From NCBI RefSeq assembly GCF_030272615.1, contig NC_081410.1:510069442-510133441 (forward strand): a DNA stretch of 64,000 nt, given 5' to 3'. This DNA comes from Cryptomeria japonica (taxonomy: Eukaryota > Streptophyta > Pinopsida > Cupressales > Cupressaceae). Shown one piece after another: positions 46,211 to 57,448 of the stretch. Position 1 is the first letter of the stretch. Every line of letters begins with the position of its first letter. The notes under the pieces are model-generated. The model did not search any database. It saw only the letters and a list, made by a program, of their open reading frames with translations, and was not told the DNA's origin. A program made the position numbers and the translations under genes.

Positions 46211-46378
46211 AGGTACAATAATCAATGTAGGTTAACTTCACATGCTTTATGGGCATTTTTATCCCTCTTCAATAATAGCATCAAAAATTCCTATAGAATT
46301 CGAGCGGGTTATCATAGAATGTCTGTTGTGAAGAAAGGAATCAGGTGTGAATCACAAACTATTGACATCAATAGCATC

Positions 46379-48015
46379 ATGGGTGGAAAATGAAAGAGAA
46401 CGAAGGCTACCACCAGTGAGAAATGGAAGAGTCATACACAAGTTTGTGAAATCCTTCAAGCTGCCAAGATGATGAATTTCATCGAAAATATGCAGGACAA
46501 ATGACTCGAAATTACGAGAATGTTCAAGAAGGGCTAGAACAAAGGAACATTAACCATTGGAAATAGGAAGGTCAAGGTGATTGAAACTATGATTGTAGAG
46601 GAAATGGGTCTTTCGATGGAGGGTACCAAGTTTTACAGGGACAAAAATATTTGAGACGCTGCCGTGAAGAAATTTCTGAAGAATGAGGAGGAGAAGGCTA
46701 GATTGGTGAAGGGAAGCCATACCTACTTCTCACCAAAGGTAATTAAATTAATTTGGCGAAGGGTGTTACTTGCTATAATGGAATTTATCATGCTTGATGG
46801 AAGATACACTAGGGTTTATAGCTACCACTTTGTCTTACTTAATCATTTTAGGTATATAGATAAAAAAAAATTGCCATTTTATCTTTTTTGTGCCCTTAAT
46901 GCGGGGATCAAGGATGCCATATCCAACCCCAATATCAACCTTGCAATGCACGAAGGGTTGATGGTGATTTTGTATAATTACATCAAGAACACGTCTGTCC
47001 AAATGAATATAGTTGAGAACCCTGAATCAAACGAGGATTTTGAAGACTTTAATGATAAGGAAGGCAAAGGCTATGAAATGGAAGCTGAGACAGAGGATGA
47101 CCTCCAAATTGTTGGGTCAAGCAGAAAAAATAGAAAAACAGAGAAGGGGAAACGGAACAAAGGGTCTGCCAAAATGAAACATAGAGGGGAGGATGAGGAT
47201 AGTGCATATGAGGAGGAGTATGGGACGAACAATGACATGGATACTGGAAGTGAGGAGGTCCAAACCCTTGTGAGCCAGAAGCAAAAAAAGAAGACTCCTA
47301 AAAATAAGGAGGTGGGCACTAAGGATTGGTCGCCGCTCATGACTGAGTCAAAGGATAAGGGCCTGATGGGGAGGATATGTCCACTAAAGAAGCTCAGAGC
47401 TCTGATGTTAGAGAGGTTGGTCTGAAAGTTAATCTTGATACCATTGATGATAAGAACCAGGAACAACATCACCTAGATATTGATCTTTTCATCAATAATG
47501 GCATGGATAACTTCAAACAGGTGCTCCTCAGGATGCATAAGGAAATTGCAGGCATTAAAACCAAGCAAGCCCAGGAAGCAGGGAAAATCGAGACCTTACA
47601 AGATTTAGGCTTGGGGAAGTTCAACTCCCTCCCTGATTGCCTCAGCGAGCTCACCAAAGCTATTGGTAACGTTGAGGAGATTATCAACGCTAATCACAAT
47701 AGCTTTCTTAGCCTGGAAAACAAAGCAGGTGCCACTGAAAAGAGACTTGATGGAGTTGATAGAACACTCAAAAAAATAGGTGAGAAAAGCCATAAGATTC
47801 TTAAGGCTGCCTCGACTAGCATGAAGGCCCTCCTCAGTAAGCTGGAGAACTACCAAGGGGATAAGGCGATGGCAGGCATTATTGAGGTTAAGGAGGACAC
47901 CCCAGATGATAAGGATACATGTCTTGGGAGAAGAACAAGAGTGAGAGCTAAAAAGATGCAAAGCCACAACAAGGATATCAAGCATATAAAGCAGGCAGCT
48001 AACAATATAGAATAG
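46379..48015 (+). pseudogene. LINE third ORF, unrecognised accessory protein
   Basis: From ATG 46379 one frame runs to about 47420, then shifts by one base into the frame that ends at 48015; together about 545 codons, with stops at about 46391, 46502, 46535 and 46652. N-terminal half: MGLSMEGTKFYRDKN, YTRVYSYHFVLLNHFRYI, LPFYLFCAL and MHEGLMVILYNYI, suggesting a compact helical domain. Middle: alternating basic (RKNRKTEKGKRNKG) and acidic runs, possibly nuclear-signal-like. C-terminal: heptad-like helices (LENKAGATEKRLDGVDRTLKKI). No enzyme motif seen and family unknown. The layout resembles the LTR-embedded ORF of the giant Ty3 element, with faint motif similarity only. Confidence 0.7.
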
Positions 48016-48250
48016 CTGGAGCTGGAAGCGATGGGAATGCTTCAGAAATTAACCTAATCCTGGATTTCTAACTGTCTTTTTTGGTCTTTGATTTGTTGTC
48101 TTTTGTCACTTGTTTGCTGGTGTTTTGTTCGTCAATTGTCTTTCCTCAGTTTGTTGTCTTTTTGTTTTGTTGCGCTTTAATGTAAATATTTTGATCTTCT
48201 AGTTGTAATAGGTTTTAGGGGCCCATCAAAACCTGTTTTCCCATATTAAA
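48016..48250 (+). other. LINE 3' UTR and tail
   Basis: T/G-rich (TTTGTTGTCTTTTG-type runs), then GGTTTTAGGGGCCCATCAAAACCTG and a short A-rich end before the target duplication. The TCAAAACC block recurs at the ends of the other LINE pieces in this window and may be a signal recognised by the RT. Confidence 0.7.
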
Positions 48251-48265
48251 AAACATGAAAAATCA

Positions 48266-49790
48266 CAAGTGCATTGTTATTACTATAAAAAAAGAATAGT
48301 CTCAATAAATCTGAGTGTGAGATAAATAATAACTTTAAAATTACAATAAGAATAAAATAAGTTATTTTTGTATTTAATATAAAATAAGTCTCTAATTTAA
48401 GCATATGAATTGTGGATAGTATTTGTAATAGTTATAGGGAATAATTTTTGTTTAAATTGAATGAAGTTATTAAAAATTGAGTTCAAATTTGAGATGGAAA
48501 AGAGGTTGAAGTTGTGGATGAAGAAATAGTTATATTTAGAACAAAATATGATAAGTTATGACTAATTTATGATATTTTTCATAAACTTGCATATATTTTT
48601 TAGCATCAAATTATATATATGTGAGTAAGAGTGATAAAATATTTTTTAAAAATAATATACTACAAAATAAAATATTCCCTCTTAGAATAGAATATGTAAT
48701 TAAACTTGTAAATCATGTTTTCATGGGTCAATCTTTATCATAACACATGGCATATGGATACCTAATTTTTTTAGTGATAAAATTACTTTATTAGAAGTAA
48801 TTGATGAAAGGTTTTCCACTTTTAAATGAGATTGATATATTTTATGAGGGATGCACTATTAATAAATAATATTGAGATAGTTCAAAGTAGACCTTTTTCC
48901 TTAACAAATGTGACTATTTTCTTATTTTTGTTAATGATTGTAGTAAAAAAGTGAGATCTATATCATTGGAGAAAAAATAAATTCTTTTATTATATTTTAC
49001 TAATTCAAAATTTATGTCTATAATGAATAAATTATATACCAAATAGAGGGGAGGGATTAACTTCAAATGGATTTTAATTTTTTTGGAAAAAATATTTCAA
49101 AGGAAATTAATTACAAGTAATGCCCTAGAAAATGGGTAGTAAAATATAAGAACATACAATTATAGTTATGGCTAGAAGCATCTTCAAAACTAAGGGTCTA
49201 TCACATGTATTTTTGGCTAAAGTATTAACCACATCAATTTACTTGTTAAATAGATTTCTTTAAAAAATTTGAGAAATATGTTGAATTCTATGAGGCATGG
49301 AGTGGAAGAAATACCATTAATACTCCCATTAATATTTTTGTTTGCATTTCTTATGTTTATATATGTAAATATAAAATATAAAAAATTAGATGATAATAGT
49401 TAAAATATATTTTCACTTGTTATGATAAGGGTACCAAGGATTACAAGTCATATAATCCAATAGCATACTACTTGATTGTCAACTATAATATAATACATTT
49501 TAAAATTGAGACATAACAATAGAATGAAAACTTACATGAAAGACCAAAAAAAACGTAGATAGAACAAAATAGTCTATCTTATTCTATTAGCCCAACTAGA
49601 AACCCGAATTATATTACATTTATCCTATTAGTCCAATACCTTCTTTATCAGGTCCTTCAAGATTAATTCATCCAAGAAGGTAAAAACTCTTATAGAATTT
49701 AATGAATGAACTACTAGTCTTATTCACTTAAAATATTTTCTTTGTTATCTCATATTCAATTTGAACCTATAATTTTTCAATATGCAATTA
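48266..49790. other. AT-rich stretch
   Basis: No gene, repeat array or element boundary recognised. Probably old decayed sequence into which the LINE inserted. Near 49640-49760 it may already be a diverged copia region leading into the next feature. Confidence 0.35.
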
Positions 49791-51020
49791 AACATGAAGT
49801 TTTGCTAAAATTCATGAATGAAGAAGTCCCTTCCACTAAAAGGAATGAAACATGGGAATTGGTAGATCTTCTACTATAAAATAAGGTTATCGTATAAAAT
49901 GGATATAAAAAACCAAATGTAAAGATAATAGATCCATTGAACAATATAAAGAAACAATATAAAGAAATACCATTAATGCAAAACTATTATCACAACACTA
50001 GATATAGATTATAATAGAACTTATGCTTTGATTTTTAGATACTATAATGATTATTTTCATTTGTAACACAATTTAAGTGGAAAATTTATCAATTTGAAAT
50101 GTAAAACTATTTTTTTAATGATTTTTTTAATTAATAAGTATTTAAAGAATAACTACTAGATTATGAAATTGTAAGGGAAAGACAAAACATTTAAAAGTTG
50201 GAAAAAGATTTTTGCAAACTCAAGAAATCACTAAGAGCTTTGTACAACAAAATATATAGATATTTTTCAAATAATAATTTTAGGGGAGTGAAATCACACT
50301 TTATGTTGAATTAAGTGGTATCATTATGGATTTACTTATCATCTATCAACATTGATAAATTAATTTATATAGGAAATATAAAAAGTTTCTTAAAATATTT
50401 TAATAATATCATAAATCATAAATTCAAAATGATAGTTTTATGTTTGTTGTATTATATTTTCGGATGGAAGTAAAGCAATGAATGTTGACATATTTATCTC
50501 AAAAGAAAAATATGAAATTGATTTACTTGATAAATAAATAATAATAACTAAAAACCAATAAACATGCCTTTGAATATGACTGTATAGTTAGTCAATAATG
50601 ATGTTTTATTAAAAAAGTATTTGCAACAATATATAGGAGTTTGACTACCAATCTTATGTATCTTACTTCAACTAGACCAAACACCACATCTATTGTAAGT
50701 TTGATTTGGGATTATGCAAAATGATAGTGAAATTTGTTTCTAGGTAGTAGAAAAAATTCTTAGGTATGTTCAAGGAACAAATAATTTTGAAATTTTGTAT
50801 ACATCAACAAATAATTTTAGATCAGTTGGATGAACAAATAGTGATTGGGTAGGAACTATTGATGATTGAAAGAGTACTTTAAGACATACATTTAATTTGG
50901 GTCTAGGGGTAATCTCTCGATCTTTTAAAAATAAATAAACTCTATTTTTTCATTAGTAGAAACTGACTATATTGTAACAACATCAACCTCTAAGTATGAA
51001 ATAAAATGGTTGCAAAGTAT
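49790..51020 (+). pseudogene. Old Ty1/copia pol relic (RT and RNase H)
   Basis: Plus-strand fragments: FMNEEVPSTKRNETWELVDLL (start of copia RT, about 49815-49880), YRSLTTNLMYLTSTRPN (about 50630-50695) and VEKILRYVQGTNNFEILYTS (about 50740-50810), then SDWVGTIDD and an ETDYIVTTS-type block to about 50990. Many stops and a large internal deletion. It is on the opposite strand to copia A, B and C and much more decayed. Confidence 0.7.
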
Positions 51021-51025
51021 GTTTT

Positions 51026-51625
51026 TTTATTAGAGTAAAATAGGTTTTGAAGGGACCTTGAAACTCTTTACAAAAAAACACAACTAGCACCAAGAGAGAA
51101 CCAAATGCAAACCAACAACTGGTCAATAGCAAAACAAAAGGGTGAACAAACCCAAAAACCTACTAAAGATTCTTTTTAGTTTTTGAAGCTTATGCATTCT
51201 TGTGAATCAAACCTTCATTGGTGTTAAGAACATCATGGAAAATATGGGCTTGATCATTCTTACCTTTATCATGGTTGCATGTTCTAGTGAAGGGGCTAAG
51301 AACATGTCCTATACCCATGCCTTGTTGACTCGTAATAACACTCTTCATACCATCCTCCACAGAAGTAGAAGGGGAGTCAAAATTACCCTTATAAAAACCT
51401 TTAAGGGTCTTCCCCTTATCATTGTTGATTTTCAAATACCATCAGAGCTATTATGCATAACAAATCTACTCACAACTACAACACCCTAAGCTTATCATGA
51501 GTCTTACCAATGGTCTCTTCAAGAAACTTGATCTTTTCCTCATTATCCAACTTCATAGTTTTTACATCCTTGGCCATATTTTGGATAATAATAATAATTT
51601 TATCTTCATTTTGTTAGGTCCCGGA
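51026..51625 (-). pseudogene. 5'-truncated LINE tail, minus strand
   Basis: On the minus strand a charged helical frame (about 51610-51490, DVKTMKLDNEEKIKFLEET) and a short ORF (51190-51435) lead to a tail GGTCCCTTCAAAACCTATTT and TAATAAAAAA at 51030-51065. The tail places it with the other LINEs; the helical part could be the C-terminus of a LINE accessory ORF like that at 46379-48015, which is a guess. Confidence 0.5.
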
Positions 51626-51629
51626 GACA

Positions 51630-52060
51630 ACTGAGAGAGGGGGGGGGGTGATGTAGCCAGTTAAAACATAACCAATATACCATGGAATAATTAGAAATAA
51701 CACAAGTCTAGATAAAATTATCTTCATTATTCTTCTGCAACTTCAACCATTCTACCATTACAATGAAAAAACCCCTATTTTAAACAATCACAACAAATTT
51801 CCCTTTTAAGCAGATTTTTACAAAATTTGAAAATTGTCATTTAAGGAAATTTTCAAATCTATCCCAAAAATCACAAAATCTTCTAGAAATCTAAAAAAAA
51901 ATTCCTACGACACAAAAAAACAACTTTCTAATCTCAAATATATTACGAGCTCAAAATTAACTAAAACACCAACTTTCTAAAAAACCACAAAAAAGAGTAG
52001 AAGCCAATTTTGAGGCCTTAGATGAAGGAATTTGGCCTTGAAAATTTGAAGTTACGACCC
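51630..52060. other. AT-rich stretch with a copia-LTR-like left end
   Basis: Begins with a G-run (GAGAGAGGGGGGGGGG near 51635-51650) like the GGGGGGTGAATCAG seen inside the copia LTRs here, then AT-rich sequence without genes. Possibly a truncated related LTR. Confidence 0.3.
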
Positions 52061-52064
52061 CGCA

Positions 52065-53118
52065 AAGTCCCTACATCAGGGGGGTGAATCAGTTGTCAAA
52101 TAAATTCAAACCAAAAACAACTTAACCAACCTTAATGCTTAATACCAGTCAACCAAACTTAATGTCGGTAGACAGTTTATTAGTTAATTGCAGTACCGGT
52201 AAAAATTAATGCATGAAACAGAAAGACAATAACATCCACAACACATAAAACCAATATTTGTTTGTGGAAACTCTGTAGGGGGAAAAACCACAGTGGGAAA
52301 CCTTACCCACAATTAGATGATACTACTGCAGATAGTATGTGTATACAAATGGGGTTTACACATGCAGAAAGGCTAGGCACCTAGAGCTCATTGCTCAAAC
52401 ACAAATAGGAGTCACACTGACTACAATTGGATGGTTAAATCCAATAATGATTTACTACTCAAAATAGCATCTTCATATGCTGGATTCAGTACTGGTTCAG
52501 TTCTGATATGTCTTCACAGAAACCTTCCTTCAACCTTCAAATGATGTCTGCATGTATAGCTCTGCTTATATTCGCATATATCGAATTACAATCCTTCTCA
52601 CATTCGCATATCGACCTTACAAATAAGATCTTACATATATACCAAAGCCTAAGACCAATTGAGTAGGTTGGCTCTACAAAAGATATTACAATAAAAGAAT
52701 TTCACAAGTAAAACAATAACCGATGCAATATCTGATTCAACATGTCGGCTTAATGCATTTACAACAATATTAAATCATCTTCATAGCATGTTGTACTGAT
52801 CTGAAATAGATAAGCCTATCGGTGCTTATCCTGGACGTATTTGCTGGTAACAACAAATATGCAAACATGAATATACCAATCAATAAATCTTAAAGATGAA
52901 GTGTCCAAACAATGTCTTCAACATAACTATGTATTTTTCATGTCATTCCAAGTGCCGGTGAACAATTTATCTTGTTGGTGTACCAGATACCGGTGACTGT
53001 GCATAAGTCACTTGCTTTTCGGTGAACATTGCCAATTCTCCAAGTGCCAGAGTTGATAAGTGTTAATAGGTGTTGACATCAATGACAAAACCATATCAAC
53101 ATATCCAAAATACCAACA
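52065..53118 (-). repeat. 3' LTR of copia B
   Basis: Inner end fixed at 53118 (minus strand TGTTGGTATTTTGG after the polypurine tract). The outer end is placed near 52065 from the GGGGGGTGAATCAG block at 52079, which lies about 25-65 bp inside the ends of related LTRs; the exact end is uncertain. Confidence 0.7.
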
Positions 53119-53490
53119 ATCTCCCCCTTTGGCATTGATGGCAACACAAGATGGAAAAACCATCAAAGTGCAAAAACAAAAATGCCAAATACCAAAAACT
53201 AACAATCTCCCAAAAAGAGATCAAAACCAGAAATCAAAATTCAGGTACCAAGAGTAATCAATCTCTCCCAAAATAACATTCTCTCCCCCTAGGAGTAACA
53301 TGTGTTTTTCCATATCAATCTCTCCACCTTTGACATCAAATGCCAAAGCAATACAAAAACTAGGTTCAAATACAAAATACCAACTTATTCAGTATACCAA
53401 CTACTCCCCCTGAGAAGTAGCTCTCCTCATCAAGGCCAAAATAAAAGATTTCTCTGTTAGTTCTATCAGTTGATGACAAACATCAACTGT

Positions 53491-54944
53491 CTAAGTCTCT
53501 ACCGGTGGGGGTATGACCCCAAGCTGATCTCTAAGATATTCAAAAGTCTCCTTAGGCAAAGGCTTAGTGAAAATATCTGCAATCTTCTCTTTAGTATTTA
53601 CATAAACTAGTTTTACTTCTTTTGCTTCAACATTCTCCTTTAGAAAATTTAGTTTTATAGAAACATGTTTATTTTTAGAATGTAGTATGAGATTCTTAGA
53701 TATATCAATTGCTACAGTGCTATCACAATAGATAGTTATAGGTTCCTTGCATTTTACTTTTATGTCCTTCAACATTTGCTTAAGCCATAATACCTGTGTA
53801 CAGTTAGTTGTTGCTGCAACACATTCTGATTCTGTTGTTGATAAAGATGTGCAACCTTGTTTCTTACTCAACCAAGAAATTAATCTTCTTCCAAGAAAAA
53901 ATGCTCCGTCGGTGGTTCTTTTTCTGTTAAAAATATCTCCTACCCAATTTGCATCTGTGTATGCACATAATATAAATTTTTCATCTCTAGGATACCATAG
54001 GCCAAGATTTCTAGTGTCGTGTAAGTACCGGAAAATCCTTTTTACTGCTGATTCCTGATTTTCTTTAGGATTACTCTGAAATCTTGAAAGAATACATACT
54101 GCATTCATACTATCAGGTCTTGTTTGTGTCAAATACAGTAAACCTGCTATCATAGATTTGTACCTAGTTGAATTAACGGGTGTAGATTCATCCCTTAGTG
54201 ATAATTTGTCATTTCTAGTCATAGGTGTGCTTACAGGGTTAAGAGTTTTCCATGCCAAATTTCTTTAGTAACTCCTTCAAGTACTTAGATTGACTCAAGA
54301 ATATACCTTTATCAGTCTATGAAATTTGTAATCCTAAAAAGAATTTTATCTCTCCAATCATAGAGATTTCAAATTCTTGCTGCATTTTAATAGAAAAGTC
54401 TTTGCATAATCCATCTTCTCCTTCAAAGATTATATCATCAACAAAAACTTCTATAACCAAGATGTCATCATTAGTCACTTTATAGTATAAATTGTTGTTA
54501 GCATTACCTTTAGAAAAACCAATCTTCAAAAGATATTTATCCAATCTAACATACCAAGCTCTTAGAGCTTGCTTCAACCCATACAAAGCTTTCCTTAACC
54601 TGCAAACAATATCTTCGTTATCTGTCAAAGAAAATCCATCAGGTTGCTCAATGTAAACTTCTTCTTCAAGATCTCCATTCAGAAATGCACATTTAATATC
54701 CATTTGATATAATTTGTAGTTCTTGTGTGCTGCAAAAGCTAAGAATAATCTAACTGCCTCAATTCTTGCTACTGGTGCAAAGGTTTCATTGTAATCAATT
54801 CCTTCTTTCTGTGAATATCCCTTACACACTAGTCTTTCTTTTATTTTTATTACCATACCATCTTCATTAAGTTTGTTTCTAAATACCCATTTTGTTCCAA
54901 TTACATTTTTGTCTTTAGGCCAGGGAACTAATGTCCATGTGTTA
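53491..54944 (-). pseudogene. Copia B pol, RT (3' part) and RNase H
   Basis: [53 protein letters not shown] and the catalytic VFVDDIIF (about 54430). A TAG about 54315 (QIS stop TDKG) and a one-base shift near 54250 interrupt it. RNase H: CAYTDANWVGD (Asp), STTESECVAATT (Glu) and IYCDSTVAID (Asp), catalytic set complete, ending IADIFTKPLPK and a stop at 53491. The RT N-terminal portion lies 7.4 kb away at 62316, across element A. Confidence 0.88.
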
Positions 54945-56423
54945 TGATAACTTAATGATGAACTAATAGTACCAAACCAGTACTAAGAGGGGGGGTGAAT
55001 CAGTACAGACAAAAACACAATCCTAAACTGGTTTGTCAGCAGAAACTGTGCTTTGGCAGACAAACAGTAACACCGGTCTTAAACAGAGTACAACCAGCAA
55101 AACCCAGAATTAATGACACAAGCATAAACTAGTTGACACTTATCTTTTCATACAATCTAATACTTCATTTCCATTTCACCCTAGTGAATGAACAAGTAAT
55201 CTATCATCAAAGATATATAAACAGCTAGATCAACATGATTAACCTTTAGACACAAATCATTTAAACCATCACATGAATAACACCACACATGACACACAGA
55301 TTTTTCACATGGAAACCCAACTGGGAAAAACCAGGGTGGGGATGAATACCCAAAAGTTATTTTTGAACTCTTTAGAAGTCCACTCTGTTAGGAGCCTTTT
55401 CTGGTTAAAGACTGATACAATAGGTTCTGTTAGGAACTGGTCCTATTAGGGATCACCTAGTTAAGGGATGGCTAGAATACCCAGTTAAGGGTTAAACCCT
55501 ATTAAAGGTTACCTTGTTAGAGGATTTCAAGAACTCAATGGTTTGAGTCACCCTATTAAAGGATTTACAGTACACCAGTTAAAGCTACCTTGTTAAGGGA
55601 TTTCACAACTGTTGAAGTGGTTAGAGATCAATAGGTATTACAATGATCTGGTAACAACACTCAATGCCAATGAAGATCTGCTTTAGCTCCTCTTCACCTT
55701 CTGCACTTACACTCTGCAAGTATCACTTCTCTTCTTTGGTGTGGAAAAAATCATGTATCTCTTCTCTTGGATACACACACACAACTTTTTCCAACGACCT
55801 CCAAAAGAAACACAACATCGACCTTATAGGAAATAGATAGGTCGGTAGCATAAACCCTAAACCCTAAACCTGTTAGGTTAAGCAATTCAAATGTTTCAAT
55901 CCTGACCGTTGAGCATATTGCATTAAATGCAATAGTATTGAACCAATCTCAAGACATTCTCCATCATTCATTTTCCACTGATTTCATGGTGGCTGATAAC
56001 CCATCATGTGTTATCACCATTTACAGACTTCGCACATTCCTGAGGTAGATAGGTACAATCTCCTTCATGCAAGATCCTTCACGTGCACAAGGCTAACGTG
56101 GCAACATGATCTATTCTTCATTACAATGCTAACTCATCACACAAAGTCACCAGCTGAGTCACATAGGCTTGAAGTACTTCAACCGGAAACCTTGAAGTTG
56201 AGACTACCAATTGGTAGTCATACAAAGGTTCCATGTACCGGTTCCCATAACCACATGCCAGTTTACCTTGAACAAACATACCGCTTCACTTTGGCACATA
56301 TACCATTTCACAATGTTATACGGGTTCTTGGTAACATACCGGTTCTCTCTTCTTTAGCATATTGACATCAATGACAACATACAATGTCATCATGTCCTCA
56401 TACTAGTTCACATAATGCCAACA
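54945..56423 (-). repeat. 3' LTR of copia A
   Basis: Matches 60834-62310. The internal polypurine tract AAAGGGGGAGAT (minus strand, 56424-56435) adjoins it. Many ACCGGT motifs present in the 5' LTR are changed here (ACCAGT, ACCATT). Confidence 0.93.
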
Positions 56424-56668
56424 ATCTCCCCCTTTGGCATTGATGGCAATATACAAAGATATCTCTCTGCCTCACATCTTCTCCTTGAATTTTTACAGAT
56501 ATCTTCTTTGCTTCACTTCTTCTCCCCCTTTGACAACAATGCCAAAGTGGAGGCACAAGCTTCCCTGTTCCATTATGTTGCTCCCCCTGAGGAGTAGCAT
56601 CCTTCAACACATCAATCCTGAAGAAAAATTTGACTATGCAATACTTGACTGATGTGGAGCATATACCT

Positions 56669-57448
56669 TTAGTTTACCTCTTGAAGGGGAAGCACCCCTA
56701 ATTCACCTCTTAAGTACATAAATGTAACCTTTGGGAGAGGATTGGTGAATATGCCTGCTAACTACTCCTTACTGGAAACATGTTCCAATGCAATCTCTTT
56801 GTTCTGAACCTTTTCCCTCAAGAAATGATACTTAAGCTCAAAGTGCTTGGTTCTAGAATGTAAAACCAAATTCTTGGAGATGTTAATTACACTAGTATTA
56901 TCACAAAATATACTTACCGGTTCAAATACAAGAACTTTGAAGCCATTTAATACATGCTTCATCCAAATTGTCTAAGTGCAGTTCATGAAAGTTGTAACAT
57001 ACTCTGCTTCCATTGTAGACTGAGAGATACAACTCTTCTTGTTACTCATCCATGAGACCAATCTACCACCAAGAAAGAATGCACCACTAGTTGTGCTCTT
57101 CTGGTCATCCACATTACCTACCCAATAAGCATCTGTGAATACTTTCAAGTTGAAATCCTTGCTATATGGATACCACAATCCATAATCAATAGTTCCCTTC
57201 AGATACCTAAGAATCCGCTTGACTGCAACCAAGTGGGATTCTCTTGGACTTTTCTGGAACCTTGCAGTAATGCCAACTGGATGTGCAATATCTAGTCTGT
57301 TATGCACTACATAATGTAACTTACCAATCATTGATCGGTATTCCTTCTCATCAACCAATGCTGAATCATCCTCTTTGGATAGTTTAGAACCGGTCACCAT
57401 CGGTGTACCAACCGGTTTTCTATCTTCCATGCCAAAGGTCTTCAACAC
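56669..57448 (-). pseudogene. Copia A RNase H
   Basis: Continues RT in the same frame after a stop at 57449: GTPMVTGSKLSKED, YRSMIGKLHYVV, LKVFTDAYWVG (Asp), STMEAEYVTT (Glu) and IFCDNTSVINISKNL (Asp). Stops at about 56969 and about 56761 (KE stop LAGIF where the family has KEQLADIF). The natural end is TAA at 56671-56669. Confidence 0.85.

Larger units (their letters stand above)
40263..48250 (+). mobile_element. Full-length LINE (L1-type) with three ORFs, 7,988 bp
   Basis: The element is flanked by a perfect 15-bp target duplication AAACATGAAAAATCA (40248-40262 and 48251-48265). Contents in order are ORF1 (40329-41882), ORF2 with endonuclease, RT and RNase H (about 41965-46210), a third ORF (46379-48015) and a T/G-rich 3' UTR ending TTTTCCCATATTAAA. 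Because the duplication encloses everything, the third ORF moved as part of the element. All ORFs have stops or shifts, so it is inactive. Confidence 0.92.

Noticed and set aside
55855-55875. Telomere-like AAACCCTAAACCCT run (also near 61743)
   Set aside because: Only about two and a half units, and present at the same place in both LTRs of copia A, so it is LTR sequence and not an interstitial telomere.
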